Shown here piece by piece: positions 34,639 through 44,343 of a DNA stretch of 64,000 bases; the first letter of the stretch is position 1; each line of letters begins with the position of its first letter. A program made the position numbers and the translations under genes. Below the pieces are notes generated by a model. It saw only the letters and a list, made by a program, of their open reading frames with translations. It ran no database searches and had not been told where the DNA came from. This DNA comes from Bacteroidota bacterium (GTDB taxonomy: Bacteria; Bacteroidota; Ignavibacteria; Ignavibacteriales; Ignavibacteriaceae): positions 62,001-126,000 of the forward strand of contig JAKAGV010000013.1 of NCBI GenBank assembly GCA_021815405.1, given 5' to 3'.

Positions 34639-35550
34639 GTGAAGGATAAAAAGATTGTAATCATTGGCGCCGGAAAAATTTCCTACTCACTGACCGAAGC
34701 TTTAATAAATAGCGGATACAAAATCACATCAATTATTAGCAGAAAGAAAGAGTCAGCAAGAAAGCTTGCAATTAAATTCGGTATAAAAACTTTTTCAAAT
34801 AAAATAGATGACTTTTATGCGAAAGACTGCTTAGTTTTTGTATGCGTACCTGATAATCAAATAGAAAATGCAGCAATAGAACTTTCAATAACCAATAAAT
34901 CTCTTAAGAATAATTTATATGTTCATCTATCCGGTGCTCTTGATTCTTCCGTATTATATCCTTTAAGGAAGAAAGGCGCTAAAACAGCTTCATTCCACAT
35001 TATGCAGACTTTCCCATCACGAAAACCAGTGCCAATAAAAGGATGTTTTGCAGCTATAGAAACAAATGATAAAGAAACAGAAAAATTTTTATTTGCCCTT
35101 GCAAAAAAACTTTTGTTGAAGCCGTTCAAACTTAAAACCGGAGAAAAAGTCTTTTATCACATTGCAGGTGTATTTGTTTCCAACTTTATGGTAGGAAATT
35201 TTTATACAGCCGGAAAAATCTTCGATATGAAAAGCTTCAATTTTGTCAGATTGATGGAGACGATAACTAAAGCAACTTTCGACAATATTAAAAATGATGG
35301 TGCAGAGAAGGCATTATCCGGACCGGTTGAACGCGGAGATATTAAAACGATTACAGCTCATATAAATGCTCTAAAAAAAATTTCATCAAAAAGGAAAAGT
35401 TATACCTTTCTATTAAATTATTTATCACAGTCAATAAATCTTCTTGAAATCGTTAAATTAAAATCCGGAAGGCTTTCTCCGAATCACATAGCCATAAAAA
35501 GGTTATTGAAAACTGAGCTCAATAATCTAACCGAAGCATTGAAAGCGTAA
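34639..35550 (+). CDS. Rossmann-fold DUF2520 protein
   Basis: The 303-residue product begins with an NAD(P)-binding motif KIVIIGAGKISYSLTEAL and continues as F420-dependent/pyrroline-reductase-like dehydrogenases, ending in a helical DUF2520 domain (SFHIMQTFPS, FYHIAGVFVSNFM, ALSGPVERGDIKTI). Its substrate is unknown. The start is GTG at 34639, 5 bp after amrB, so it is probably in the same operon as tnaA-DUF4905-amrAB. Confidence 0.85.
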   Translation: MKDKKIVIIGAGKISYSLTEALINSGYKITSIISRKKESARKLAIKFGIKTFSNKIDDFYAKDCLVFVCVPDNQIENAAIELSITNKSLKNNLYVHLSGALDSSVLYPLRKKGAKTASFHIMQTFPSRKPVPIKGCFAAIETNDKETEKFLFALAKKLLLKPFKLKTGEKVFYHIAGVFVSNFMVGNFYTAGKIFDMKSFNFVRLMETITKATFDNIKNDGAEKALSGPVERGDIKTITAHINALKKISSKRKSYTFLLNYLSQSINLLEIVKLKSGRLSPNHIAIKRLLKTELNNLTEALKA

Positions 35551-35634
35551 TTATTTTGCAATCTCCCAGATGATTCAAACCGCTTAAATTTCTTCATGAT
35601 TTGTTATATTTGTACTCATTTTTAGAATTAAATT

Positions 35635-37140
35635 TTGGAGAATGTCATCATCGAAAAGCAGAAGAAAAACTTGAATGAATTGGTAGAGAAGATTGTTTCA
35701 CTCGCAAAGCGCAGAGGATTTGTTTTCCAGTCAAGCGAAATTTACGGCGGCTTAAACGGCTGCTGGGACTACGGTCCTCTCGGCGTAGAGCTTCTTAAAA
35801 ACATTAAGGAAGCTTGGTGGAAGTTCATGACTTACCGCAACGACATCGAAGGAATCGATGCTTCGATCTTAATGCATCCGAAAGTCTGGGAGGCGTCCGG
35901 TCATGTTGAGAATTTTACAGACCCTATGGTTGACTGCAAACAGTGTAAATCCCGTTTTAGAGTTGACGTTCTTGGTGAATCCATAAATGAAAAAAAACAG
36001 AAGAAGATTTTAGAAACCGTCGAAGAAAAAATTTCTAATGATAAAATTCTTCTCGAAAAATTTAAAACAATTTCCGAAAAGGCAGAAGATGTTTTTACAA
36101 CTATGCTTGAAAGCCTAGACTTCAATACTCTTCTCCTTGAAGAAATTAATTGTCCGCAGTGCGGAAACAAGAATACATTTACTGCCGCACGGCAATTCAA
36201 CTTAATGTTTAAGACATTTGTCGGACCGCTTGAAGATTCCAGCGCGGTGGTTTATCTTCGCCCGGAAACTGCTCAAGGAATTTATGTTAATTTTCTAAAT
36301 GTCCAGGGAACTTCAAGGCAAAAAATTCCATTCGGCATTGCGCAAATAGGTAAAGCTTTCAGGAATGAAATCAATACAAAGAATTTTCTTTTCAGAACCC
36401 GTGAGTTTGAACAGATGGAAATGCAATTCTTTGTTAAGCCGGGAGATGATAAGAAATGGTACGATTACTGGAAAGGTGAAAGACTGCAATGGTTCTACTC
36501 GCTTGGTATGACAAAAGAAAAGCTTAGATACCACGATCATCCTTATAACAAGCTCGCTCATTATGCTAAGGAAGCAACCGACATTGAATATGAATTTCCT
36601 TTCGGCTGGGGCGAGATTGAAGGAATTCATAACCGTACTAATTTTGATCTGACAAGACATGAACAGTTCTCCGGAAAGTCAATGAAATATTTTGATGAAG
36701 AATCAAAAGATAAATTTATTCCATTTATAATCGAGACTTCGGCAGGAGCCAGCAGATCATTCATGGCTTTCTTCATAGATGCTTATTACGAGGAAGAAGT
36801 GAAAGGTGAGATGAGATCTGTTTTAAAATTTAATCCGAAGCTGGCGCCGATTAAAGCTGCAATTTTCCCTCTTGTAAACAAAGATGGAATGCCGGAGATC
36901 GCTTTGAACATTGAGCAAGATCTCAGAAAGAATTTGAAAGTATTTTATGATGATAAAGGTGCGGTCGGCAGAAGGTACCGGAGGCAGGATGAAGCTGGAA
37001 CGCCTTTCTGCATTACAGTTGATACACAAACTCTAAGTGATCAAACAGTTACTGTTAGAGAACGCGATTCGATGGAACAAGTTAGAGTTTCAAACGATCA
37101 GATTTTGAATTATCTTCTGGAAAAATTGGCAAAATCTTAA
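35635..37140 (+). CDS. glyQS: Glycyl-tRNA synthetase (single-chain, class II)
   Basis: It charges tRNA-Gly with glycine. The 501-residue product has the class II motifs: [60 protein letters not shown], and the C-terminal anticodon-binding domain with [19 protein letters not shown]. The zinc-knuckle cysteines CKQCKS and CPQCGN are present. The only in-frame starts near the N-terminus are UUG (35635) or rarer codons; a nearby ATG at 35642 is in another frame, so the exact start is uncertain. Confidence 0.95.
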   Translation: [501 protein letters not shown]

Positions 37141-37172
37141 CCGCTCTCTACGGATAAGATATAGTAAATGAA

Positions 37173-38315
37173 TTGAAAAAATTATTCGCGATATTTTTTT
37201 TCTGTCTATTAATTGTTCCGTTGCATTCGCAAAGCACGGATTTCGATTCAACCGTTATAAGCGGTATAAAACAAATCTACAACATCAAATTCGATCAGGC
37301 AGATAAAACCTTTAAAGGATTGATTGCGGATTATCCTAATAGACCTGAAGGAAGATTCTTTTTAGCGATGATCGATTGGTGGAAAATTCTACTTAACCCG
37401 GACAATGAATCCCATGACGATATTTTTTTCCAGAAACTTGAAGATGTAATTTACCAATGTGATCAAATCCTGAAAAAAGATCCTGACAATGAAGAAGCTC
37501 TTTTTTTTAAAGGCGGCGCAATTGGCTTTCGCGGCAGATTAAGAGCTTTTAGGGAAAGCTGGCTTAAAGCTGCAAACGACGGACGGCTTGCACTTCCTAT
37601 TGTTGAAAAAGCGGCTAAGATCGATCCAAAGAATGTTGATGTCAAGCTTGGTTTTGGAATTTATGATTATTATGCAGCAGTCATTCCGAATGAATTTCCA
37701 CTTATAAAACCGTTAATGATATTTTTTCCGCCGGGTAACAAACAAAAGGGACTTGATGAATTGACCGATGTTGGACTTCACGGAAAGTTCGCAAAATATG
37801 AAGCAAGATATTTTTTAACGACATTATATTTCAGCTACGAGAATGATCCATATAAAGCAGATGAGTGGTGCAAAATGTTAACAACGGAATTCCCCGACAA
37901 TCCCGTCTTTGAGCGATGGCGCGGAAGAATTGCAGCTAAAATGGGCAATTATTACGCCGCTGATTTGATTTTCAAAGATGTAATGAGCAAAGCGGCAGAA
38001 AATTATGCTGGTTACAATAATGCAAATGCTAAAAGAGAGGCTTCGTATTATATTGGTTTCCAATATCGAATGCTCGACAAACTTGATTCAGCAAAAATAT
38101 ATTTTGATATGTGTGCTGATCTTTCAAAGCAGATTGATAAAAAAGAGACATCGGGGTTTCTTATAAACTCTTATCTTTATTTAGGAATGATAGACGATGT
38201 GCAAGGGAACCGGATTGGTGCAGTTAACTATTACAAAAAGCTTCTTGATTTAAAAGATTTTGAAAATTCCCACCTGCTTGCGGAAAAATATTTGAAACAA
38301 CCTTATAAGCGTTAA
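37173..38315 (+). CDS. Exported TPR-like protein
   Basis: The 380-residue product begins with a signal peptide (KKLFAIFFFCLLIVPLHSQ) and holds repeated helical pairs of TPR type (IKFDQADKTFKGLIADYPNRPEGR, CDQILKKDPDNEEALFFKG, DSAKIYFDMCADLSKQ). It probably acts in the periplasm as a binding scaffold. The start appears to be TTG at 37173; an ATG 5 bp upstream is out of frame. Confidence 0.75.
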   Translation: MKKLFAIFFFCLLIVPLHSQSTDFDSTVISGIKQIYNIKFDQADKTFKGLIADYPNRPEGRFFLAMIDWWKILLNPDNESHDDIFFQKLEDVIYQCDQILKKDPDNEEALFFKGGAIGFRGRLRAFRESWLKAANDGRLALPIVEKAAKIDPKNVDVKLGFGIYDYYAAVIPNEFPLIKPLMIFFPPGNKQKGLDELTDVGLHGKFAKYEARYFLTTLYFSYENDPYKADEWCKMLTTEFPDNPVFERWRGRIAAKMGNYYAADLIFKDVMSKAAENYAGYNNANAKREASYYIGFQYRMLDKLDSAKIYFDMCADLSKQIDKKETSGFLINSYLYLGMIDDVQGNRIGAVNYYKKLLDLKDFENSHLLAEKYLKQPYKR

Positions 38316-38319
38316 GCTG

Positions 38320-39288
38320 CTAGAACGACGTCGATACACTAATGCGGTTAATGCTTCCGATTAAGCCGAGGGAGGAATAACCATAATCGAATCTGTAGCC
38401 GGATATTAAAGCACCCAATCCAATGTTGATGCCTGCAAGACCTGCTGATTGACCGATTGCAAGATCACTTCGCTGTTGATTATTATAACCAAAACGGAGG
38501 GTTAAAACTTTACTTAAATAAAATTCCGCACCTAAGCTGAATGAATTGAATTTTTGAAAAAATGTATTCTGCTGCTGATTGAGGTCGTGAAAGTCTAATG
38601 ACAATCTAACCGGCAAATGTTCCATTCTTTTTGAAACACCGAGTGTAATATCAAGCGGAAGATTTTCTTTGGTAGTATAATATGATGAAATTTGAGAGCC
38701 AACATTCATGATCGCAAAACCGAAATCAATCATATCCGAAGGAATTGAATAATGCAGCCCAACATCAAAAGCAGCCGCAGTTGAAATACGGTCGGCAATC
38801 TTTGAGTAAATAAATACAGCGTTAAATCCATATGAAAAATTATTATCTAGTAAGTTTGAGTAACCGAGCAAGAAAGCAAACTCACCTGCACTAAATTCTC
38901 CTGTCTTATTTCCGAATTCATCAGCCTGTGTAAAAGTTCCATAATTGATATATTTTACTGCAGCACCTACTCTTCCGATCTTTGGAAGATCAGTAGCATA
39001 AGAAAGGCTTGCAAGATTTATATCAAGCAAGTGTTTAACGAAAGAAAAGGATGCCGCTGGTTTTTCAATAAATTGAAGACCGGCAGGATTATAAAAAATT
39101 ACATCCGGATCATCATTGTTAGAAACAAAGCTGCCGGCTAAAGCACCTGCACGAGCACTCATATCGAGCCTCATAAACTCGTAAGTGCTTTGGCTGTATA
39201 AATTATTAAATGATGAAAGTATAATAAAAAATGCAGTAATAATTACAGATGCCGTTTTCTTCATAAATTTCCCAAAATTCAGCTTCAT
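38320..39288 (-). CDS. PorV/PorQ family outer-membrane beta-barrel protein
   Basis: The 322-residue product has a signal peptide (ASVIITAFFIILSSFNNLYS) and the family start YEFMRLDMSARAGALAGSFVSNNDDPDVIFYNPAGL. It is rich in alternating beta strands. PorV/PorQ proteins belong to the type IX secretion pathway or act as related outer-membrane porins. A start at the internal MKKTASV (39264) is equally good for a signal peptide. Confidence 0.85.
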   Translation of the reverse strand: MKLNFGKFMKKTASVIITAFFIILSSFNNLYSQSTYEFMRLDMSARAGALAGSFVSNNDDPDVIFYNPAGLQFIEKPAASFSFVKHLLDINLASLSYATDLPKIGRVGAAVKYINYGTFTQADEFGNKTGEFSAGEFAFLLGYSNLLDNNFSYGFNAVFIYSKIADRISTAAAFDVGLHYSIPSDMIDFGFAIMNVGSQISSYYTTKENLPLDITLGVSKRMEHLPVRLSLDFHDLNQQQNTFFQKFNSFSLGAEFYLSKVLTLRFGYNNQQRSDLAIGQSAGLAGINIGLGALISGYRFDYGYSSLGLIGSINRISVSTSF

Positions 39289-39342
39289 ATTTAATTAGAA
39301 TATGAAAGAAAGGCAAGTGAAAAACTTATATAATTTATGAAC

Positions 39343-40374
39343 TTAAGGCTGAATATATTCTGAGTAAGCATCCCAGCCCCAAAGCTGATATCCTTCATTT
39401 TCATACTTGGTGCCGGAAAGAATGCTTTCAATAAATCCGTTCTTTTCAACAAGCAATGTATGCCACATTAAATGGTCGGGATTTCTTTTAAGAAAGAATT
39501 TTATTCTTCCGTTTAATGCAGTGTATTTAATAAACAGCGAGTCCGATTCATTTTGAAAATGAAAATCTTCAGACAGTCGGTTCTCCATCAGTTTGCTTCT
39601 ATAAAAAGTTCCGCCGTTAATTGTACCGATATCTTTACCGTTTATAATTACATGCCTGTCATCGTAAGCAATTGAGCAAAGATAATGGTCCGGTTCTGCT
39701 TTTAGCCACCGGCTAATTTTCCCTCCATGGTGCAGGCTGTCGGAATAATCATAATCGCTGTCAAGAAATGCAAGCCGCTTAATATTATTTGGAATTTTAT
39801 TAACACTGTTTATAAAACCAAAGACAAAGCTGCCTCCGCCGCTGTGCCCGTCAAGTACTATCTCAGTTGAAAAATTCCTAAAGATATTGGCAACTGAATC
39901 AACAACTTGTTTAAATATAAAATCATCTCCGGGATGTTTCATCCTCCACCACTGCCAGCTTTCTTCGGGAGACTCTAGATAGGCAATAACAATATTTTTA
40001 TCAGAAACAAGATTCCTTAAAAATCTTACCTGTGCTCCAATTTGCTGAATTTCATAGTGCCAATCAAGCCCGGGTATTTTTTGTCTTCCAATCGTTTCAG
40101 CTATTGTATTCATATTAGGCAGAGCATAAAAGATTAGCATTACTTTTTTATTGTTGTCAAATATACTTGCTGCCGGCGCATTTATTTCAATTTTTATTCC
40201 GTTGAAAATTTCTAACTTTAAAAGTTGTTCATCAAAGTAAGGACTTCTTGAAAAACCTTTAAGTGTTATTCTATTTTCAGCTTGGATGTAAGAAACTTCT
40301 CTGGCTTGTGCTTTTCCGCAGAGAAAAGAAATAAAAACTAAAGAAGCAGTTATTGCTATTGCCGGAGTTTTCAT
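39343..40374 (-). CDS. Exported alpha/beta-hydrolase-like protein
   Basis: I chose the ATG at 40374, which begins MKTPAIAITASLVFISFLCG, a clear signal peptide; a longer reading from 40476 adds 34 residues of low-complexity type. The nucleophile elbow is GHSGGG. An acid residue in FLDSDYDYSD and the His in DHLMWHTLL could complete the triad. It resembles esterase or lipase-like proteins but I cannot name a family. It is divergent from the protease-like lipoprotein. Confidence 0.7.
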   Translation of the reverse strand: MKTPAIAITASLVFISFLCGKAQAREVSYIQAENRITLKGFSRSPYFDEQLLKLEIFNGIKIEINAPAASIFDNNKKVMLIFYALPNMNTIAETIGRQKIPGLDWHYEIQQIGAQVRFLRNLVSDKNIVIAYLESPEESWQWWRMKHPGDDFIFKQVVDSVANIFRNFSTEIVLDGHSGGGSFVFGFINSVNKIPNNIKRLAFLDSDYDYSDSLHHGGKISRWLKAEPDHYLCSIAYDDRHVIINGKDIGTINGGTFYRSKLMENRLSEDFHFQNESDSLFIKYTALNGRIKFFLKRNPDHLMWHTLLVEKNGFIESILSGTKYENEGYQLWGWDAYSEYIQP

Positions 40375-40538
40375 CAATAATTCTCGATCAAATATTTTCA
40401 GTTTACTAAAAATAGGAATAAATCCGGAATAAAATTGTTGTGGAATAGTAAAAAAAAGATTATTGTTAAAAAGCAAGTTTTACAAAATATTTTTACAGTC
40501 CAGATTAAATTTCTTATTCTTTAAGCTGAGGAGGGAGC

Positions 40539-41585
40539 ATGTTTCGTTCGTCAGTTAAGGGGCTATTTTTAATGGCATTGCTGTTTATCAGTTTTTCATG
40601 CTCAACAGTAATTTATAAATCCAAAACAGCATCAATACAGAACAACGCTTATGACAGTGGATTCCCAAATTCGAACTGCTCAAAACAATTGGAAGAAATC
40701 TCTCAAACCGTTTATAGGATTAACTCTCTTGCCTTTTATAGAGTTTATATTTTCAGCGACACGAGTAAAATTAAAAAACCAGATTTAACCAAACAGGTAA
40801 TCGATAGTAGGCAAGTAAAATCTACTTATATAGATAGAACTAGTTCCGGGACTGGACTGTTGATTTATTCTTCTGCCGGAAAGGTTCTGCTTTTAACATG
40901 CGCTCATATTATAAATTTTCCGGATACAATTGTTACATATTTTTCCGATGCAAAAGGTGTTTTCACTGACGATGTACAAAGCATAGGATTCAAAGAAAAG
41001 GAAACCATTTATGTTGCAAGTTTTCCTGGCGACAGCCAAGTGAAAAAAATTTTAGTCGACAAAGATGAGGACCTGGCTTTACTCGGTAATGATTACGGTA
41101 CAACTAGTCATGCATATTTCCCTGTCTTTAATTTTCCATTTGGAAATTCAAAACAACTCGAGTGGGGCGATTTTGTATATCTTTTCGGTTACCCGATGAA
41201 TTATAAAATGATTACCAGGGCAATTATCAGCAGCCCTAACTTTGACAAGGAAGGCTCCTTTTTAGTTGATGCGGTTGTTAACCGCGGCTACAGCGGAGGA
41301 ATTGTACTTGCTTTAAGAGGCGGCGTTCCCAACTTTGAACTTGTTGGAATTGTCCAATGGATTACAGATGAAAATGAAAATGTACTTGAACCAGCAACTC
41401 TTGAAGGAACAATGAAGTATGATCCGACTGTTCCATATAAGGGAGAGATGTATGCAAAGCAGCTTCAATTATTGAGATATGGAATAACAAAAGTCATTCC
41501 TATTGAAAAAATAAAAAAATTTTTGGAGCGTAACGCCGAATTTCTTAATAAAGAAGGATACGCTCTACATAAGTTGACAAAATAA
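40539..41585 (+). CDS. Trypsin-like serine protease lipoprotein
   Basis: The 348-residue product has a signal peptide with lipobox FSFSC-type ending at Cys21. The chymotrypsin-fold triad is His123 (LLTCAHI), Asp178 (DEDLALLG) and Ser252 (NRGYSGGIVLAL), as in HtrA-type proteases, but without a PDZ domain. It should sit on the membrane facing the periplasm. The neighbouring histidine kinase is convergent. The ribosome site GAGGAGGGAGC is strong. Confidence 0.85.
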   Translation: MFRSSVKGLFLMALLFISFSCSTVIYKSKTASIQNNAYDSGFPNSNCSKQLEEISQTVYRINSLAFYRVYIFSDTSKIKKPDLTKQVIDSRQVKSTYIDRTSSGTGLLIYSSAGKVLLLTCAHIINFPDTIVTYFSDAKGVFTDDVQSIGFKEKETIYVASFPGDSQVKKILVDKDEDLALLGNDYGTTSHAYFPVFNFPFGNSKQLEWGDFVYLFGYPMNYKMITRAIISSPNFDKEGSFLVDAVVNRGYSGGIVLALRGGVPNFELVGIVQWITDENENVLEPATLEGTMKYDPTVPYKGEMYAKQLQLLRYGITKVIPIEKIKKFLERNAEFLNKEGYALHKLTK

Positions 41586-41597
41586 ACTTCAATTAGT

Positions 41598-43028
41598 TCA
41601 ACTTGCCTTGTTAAGAATGATTGAAAATTCTGTTTCTGAATTTGGAATTGAGGTAGCAAAAATTTCTGCGCCATGCCAGCCAACTATCGCTTTTACGACG
41701 GAAAGACCGAGCCCAACACCGCCAGTCTTGCGGTTACGGGAACTTTCAACACGATAAAATCTATCAAAAATTCTTGGGATTGCTTCTTCCGGAATTCCTT
41801 CGCCTTTATTAGTTACACTAACTTTGATTTTACTTGTATCGCAGTTTTCAGCTTTGATGGTTACAATGTTGTTTTCATCGCCGTACTTTATTGCATTATC
41901 TACTAAGTTTGAAAGTGCCTGCGTCATCAGTTCCTTATCTATTTCAACATCTGCTTTAGTTTGTGAGTTTACCACAAGCTTAATATTTTTTTCGGCACCG
42001 AGTATTTTCAGGTTATCAGCAATACCGGCAAGGAAAGCATCGATATTAACCCTTTCCTTCTTAATATCAATTAAAGAATGATCAATTTTAGAGATGAAGA
42101 AAAGGTTGTCAATTATCTTGGTTAAGCGTATCGTTTCTTCATAATTGCTTTTTAGTACTTCAATGTATTCTTCAGGCATCTTTGGAGACTTAAGTGCAAT
42201 TTCAGTTTCGCCGCGTAGAATTGTCAGCGGTGTTTTAAGTTCATGAGCAGCAGAAATAGAGAACTGATTCATATAATCTATAGAAGTCTTAATTCTGCTT
42301 ATCATCTCGTTCATCTTTTTTACAAGTCTGCCATATTCATCGCTGTATTTTTCCCCAGAGATTTTTTCATCAAGGTTTTGCGCAGTTATCTCCTCGGTCT
42401 TTTTAATTATTGCATCGATACGAGATAGCGCCTTTGCCGAGATAACACTGCCGCCGATGATTGAAACGAGAAAAAATATAGGAGCTAATAAAACAAAAAT
42501 ATGAACAAGGCTGCTAAGCGTTTGATCTATATTTTGAATGGGGAATGCAACAAAAATTTTATAATCTTTAGAAACAAGCTTTACACACCGGATTTCCTTG
42601 GGTGAAAGAGTAGTATCGGCAAAACTGAATAAATTGATTGATGATTTCTTTTCCGGGAATGATAAATTAGTACCGTTTAAATTATCTGTACTGAAAATAT
42701 TCCGGTTCTTATAGTTGATTTGAATAAAACTGTTTCGGAGATTGAAAGCAACTTCATTATAAATGACATCCCAAACAAGATCTTCCGGTGCGGCATAAAC
42801 AGAATCAGGCACAAAGTGTTCGATGTCCATATGTTTTTCCGAAACTAACCTAAGGATAGCCTTGGCTTGAGTTTTCAAACCGTAATCAAGGTTATCCATC
42901 ATCGTGCCATAAAGATAGAAGTAAATGAAAATCCCTAGCAGAATTTCGAGTACAAGAAAAAGAGATGAATACCAAATAGTCGATTTGAAGCGTGTGGAAG
43001 ATACAAAATGTTTTAAATTCTCAAACAT
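41598..43028 (-). CDS. Sensor histidine kinase
   Basis: The 476-residue product has two membrane helices (LFLVLEILLGIFIYFYL and HIFVLLAPIFFLVSIIGGS) around a periplasmic sensor, a HAMP region, the phospho-accepting His in SAAHELKTPLTILRG, and the ATPase motifs NLVDNAIKYG (N box), GEGIPEEAIPRIFDRF and GGVGLGLSVVK. It is the partner of the response regulator upstream (31-bp gap). Confidence 0.95.
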   Translation of the reverse strand: MFENLKHFVSSTRFKSTIWYSSLFLVLEILLGIFIYFYLYGTMMDNLDYGLKTQAKAILRLVSEKHMDIEHFVPDSVYAAPEDLVWDVIYNEVAFNLRNSFIQINYKNRNIFSTDNLNGTNLSFPEKKSSINLFSFADTTLSPKEIRCVKLVSKDYKIFVAFPIQNIDQTLSSLVHIFVLLAPIFFLVSIIGGSVISAKALSRIDAIIKKTEEITAQNLDEKISGEKYSDEYGRLVKKMNEMISRIKTSIDYMNQFSISAAHELKTPLTILRGETEIALKSPKMPEEYIEVLKSNYEETIRLTKIIDNLFFISKIDHSLIDIKKERVNIDAFLAGIADNLKILGAEKNIKLVVNSQTKADVEIDKELMTQALSNLVDNAIKYGDENNIVTIKAENCDTSKIKVSVTNKGEGIPEEAIPRIFDRFYRVESSRNRKTGGVGLGLSVVKAIVGWHGAEIFATSIPNSETEFSIILNKAS

Positions 43029-43059
43029 AACACCGGATATAAAGAAGCATTTCTAAATT

Positions 43060-43734
43060 TTAACCATCGTCTTTAAGTATGTAACCGATACCTCTGATTG
43101 TATGTATTAAAGGCTTATCTTCAGAGCTGTCAATCTTTGAGCGAAGTTTATTGATATAAACATCAATTATATTTGTTTCGGTATCAAAATGGTAGTCGTA
43201 AACATGCTCAATAAGTTTAGTTCTTGAGACCACTTTGTTACGATTTCTCATAAGATATTCAAGGATCGAATATTCTTTCGGCGTCAAAATAATTTCACGG
43301 TTATCCCTGGTTATCTTATGTGAAAGCAAATCTATTTCCAAATCACCGGCAGAAAGTTTAGAGATTTTCGATTTTTCATTTCGTCTCAGCAGAGCTCTTA
43401 AGCGGGCAATCAATTCTTCAAATGCAAAAGGTTTAGTAAGATAATCATCAGCGCCCGCATCCAATCCTTCAACCTTATCTTTTATGCTGTCCTTAACTGT
43501 CAACATAAGCACCGGAGTAAGAATATTTTGCTTCCTAATCTCTTTTACTAGAGTAAAGCCATCCATGTAAGGAAGCATTACATCCATGATTATAACATCA
43601 TATTCTTCGGAAGTTACGAGCTTAAGTCCTTCCCTTCCGTCAAAAGCAATATCAGCGACAAAGTATTCTTCTTCCAAACCTTTTTTAATGAAAGAAGCTA
43701 CTTTTTTCTCATCCTCTATAATTAATATTCTCAT
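43060..43734 (-). CDS. OmpR/PhoB-type response regulator
   Basis: The 224-residue product has a receiver domain with phospho-acceptor Asp51 (IIMDVMLPYMDG), Lys in LTKPFAFEEL, and a winged-helix DNA-binding domain (LTPKEYSILEYLMRN, DVYINKLRSKID, IRGIGYIL). It is transcribed first in the pair with the kinase. The target genes are unknown; the nearest is the Lys-rich protein upstream. Confidence 0.96.
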   Translation of the reverse strand: MRILIIEDEKKVASFIKKGLEEEYFVADIAFDGREGLKLVTSEEYDVIIMDVMLPYMDGFTLVKEIRKQNILTPVLMLTVKDSIKDKVEGLDAGADDYLTKPFAFEELIARLRALLRRNEKSKISKLSAGDLEIDLLSHKITRDNREIILTPKEYSILEYLMRNRNKVVSRTKLIEHVYDYHFDTETNIIDVYINKLRSKIDSSEDKPLIHTIRGIGYILKDDG

Positions 43735-43749
43735 GTAAGAAATATAAAT

Positions 43750-43781
43750 AAAAAAGGAGAGTCAAGAAACTCTCCTTTTTT
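43750..43781 (-). terminator. Rho-independent terminator
   Basis: AAAAAAGGAGAGT and its complement ACTCTCCTTTTTT-type arm (AAAGGAGAG/CTCTCCTTT) around a short loop give a 9-bp stem with T-run on the minus strand. It ends the Lys-rich gene transcript, separating it from the two-component pair. Confidence 0.8.
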
Positions 43782-43807
43782 GATCAATCACATGAGAAAG
43801 AAAATTT

Positions 43808-44113
43808 TTACTTCTCTGAAGCTTTCTTTAATTCTTTCTTTTCTTTCTTAGTGGCTTTTTTCTCCATTTTCTTTGGAGCTTTCTTTTCTTTCTTAACTAC
43901 TTTCTTTTCAGCTTTCTTCTCAGTTTTCTTTACTGCTTTCTTTTCTTTCTTAGCGGCTTTTTTCTCCATCTTCTTTGGAGCTTTCTTTTCTAGTTTCTTT
44001 TCGACTTTAGCTTTTTCTTGTTTCTTAGCTTGTGGAGTTGTTTGAGCAAAGCCTACACCAACTGTAAATACGAAAGCAACAAGAACAAATAAGGATAAGA
44101 TACGAGATCTCAT
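43808..44113 (-). CDS. Exported Lys/Ala-rich repeat protein
   Basis: From ATG at 44113 (GAGAGG ribosome site just upstream) the 101-residue product has a signal peptide (MRSRILSLFVLVAFVFTVGV, cut after GFAQ) and then an extremely basic tail of KK-x repeats, such as KKAPKKMEKKA (twice) and KKEKKAVKK. More than half of the mature chain is Lys. An ATG at 44131 is the alternative start. The coding DNA is itself a near-repeat. It may bind acidic surface polymers, DNA or the cell wall; this is unverified. Confidence 0.7.
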   Translation of the reverse strand: MRSRILSLFVLVAFVFTVGVGFAQTTPQAKKQEKAKVEKKLEKKAPKKMEKKAAKKEKKAVKKTEKKAEKKVVKKEKKAPKKMEKKATKKEKKELKKASEK

Positions 44114-44343
44114 TTTTTTACCTCTCATCAATTATTGATTTAATTTTTAAAAATTTAAATATCGTAAACTCACTTTGAATTTACATATCAAACTTATCTT
44201 TACTGAATTAATGGAAGCTTAAGATAGGATTAAAAAAAATTAATCTAAGAACCGTACTTTTGGTTAATTTTCAACGATATTATTAGGTTTTTGATTTCTT
44301 AACTACTCGAATAATTAAATCTTTGCCTGGATGGCTTTTCTTT

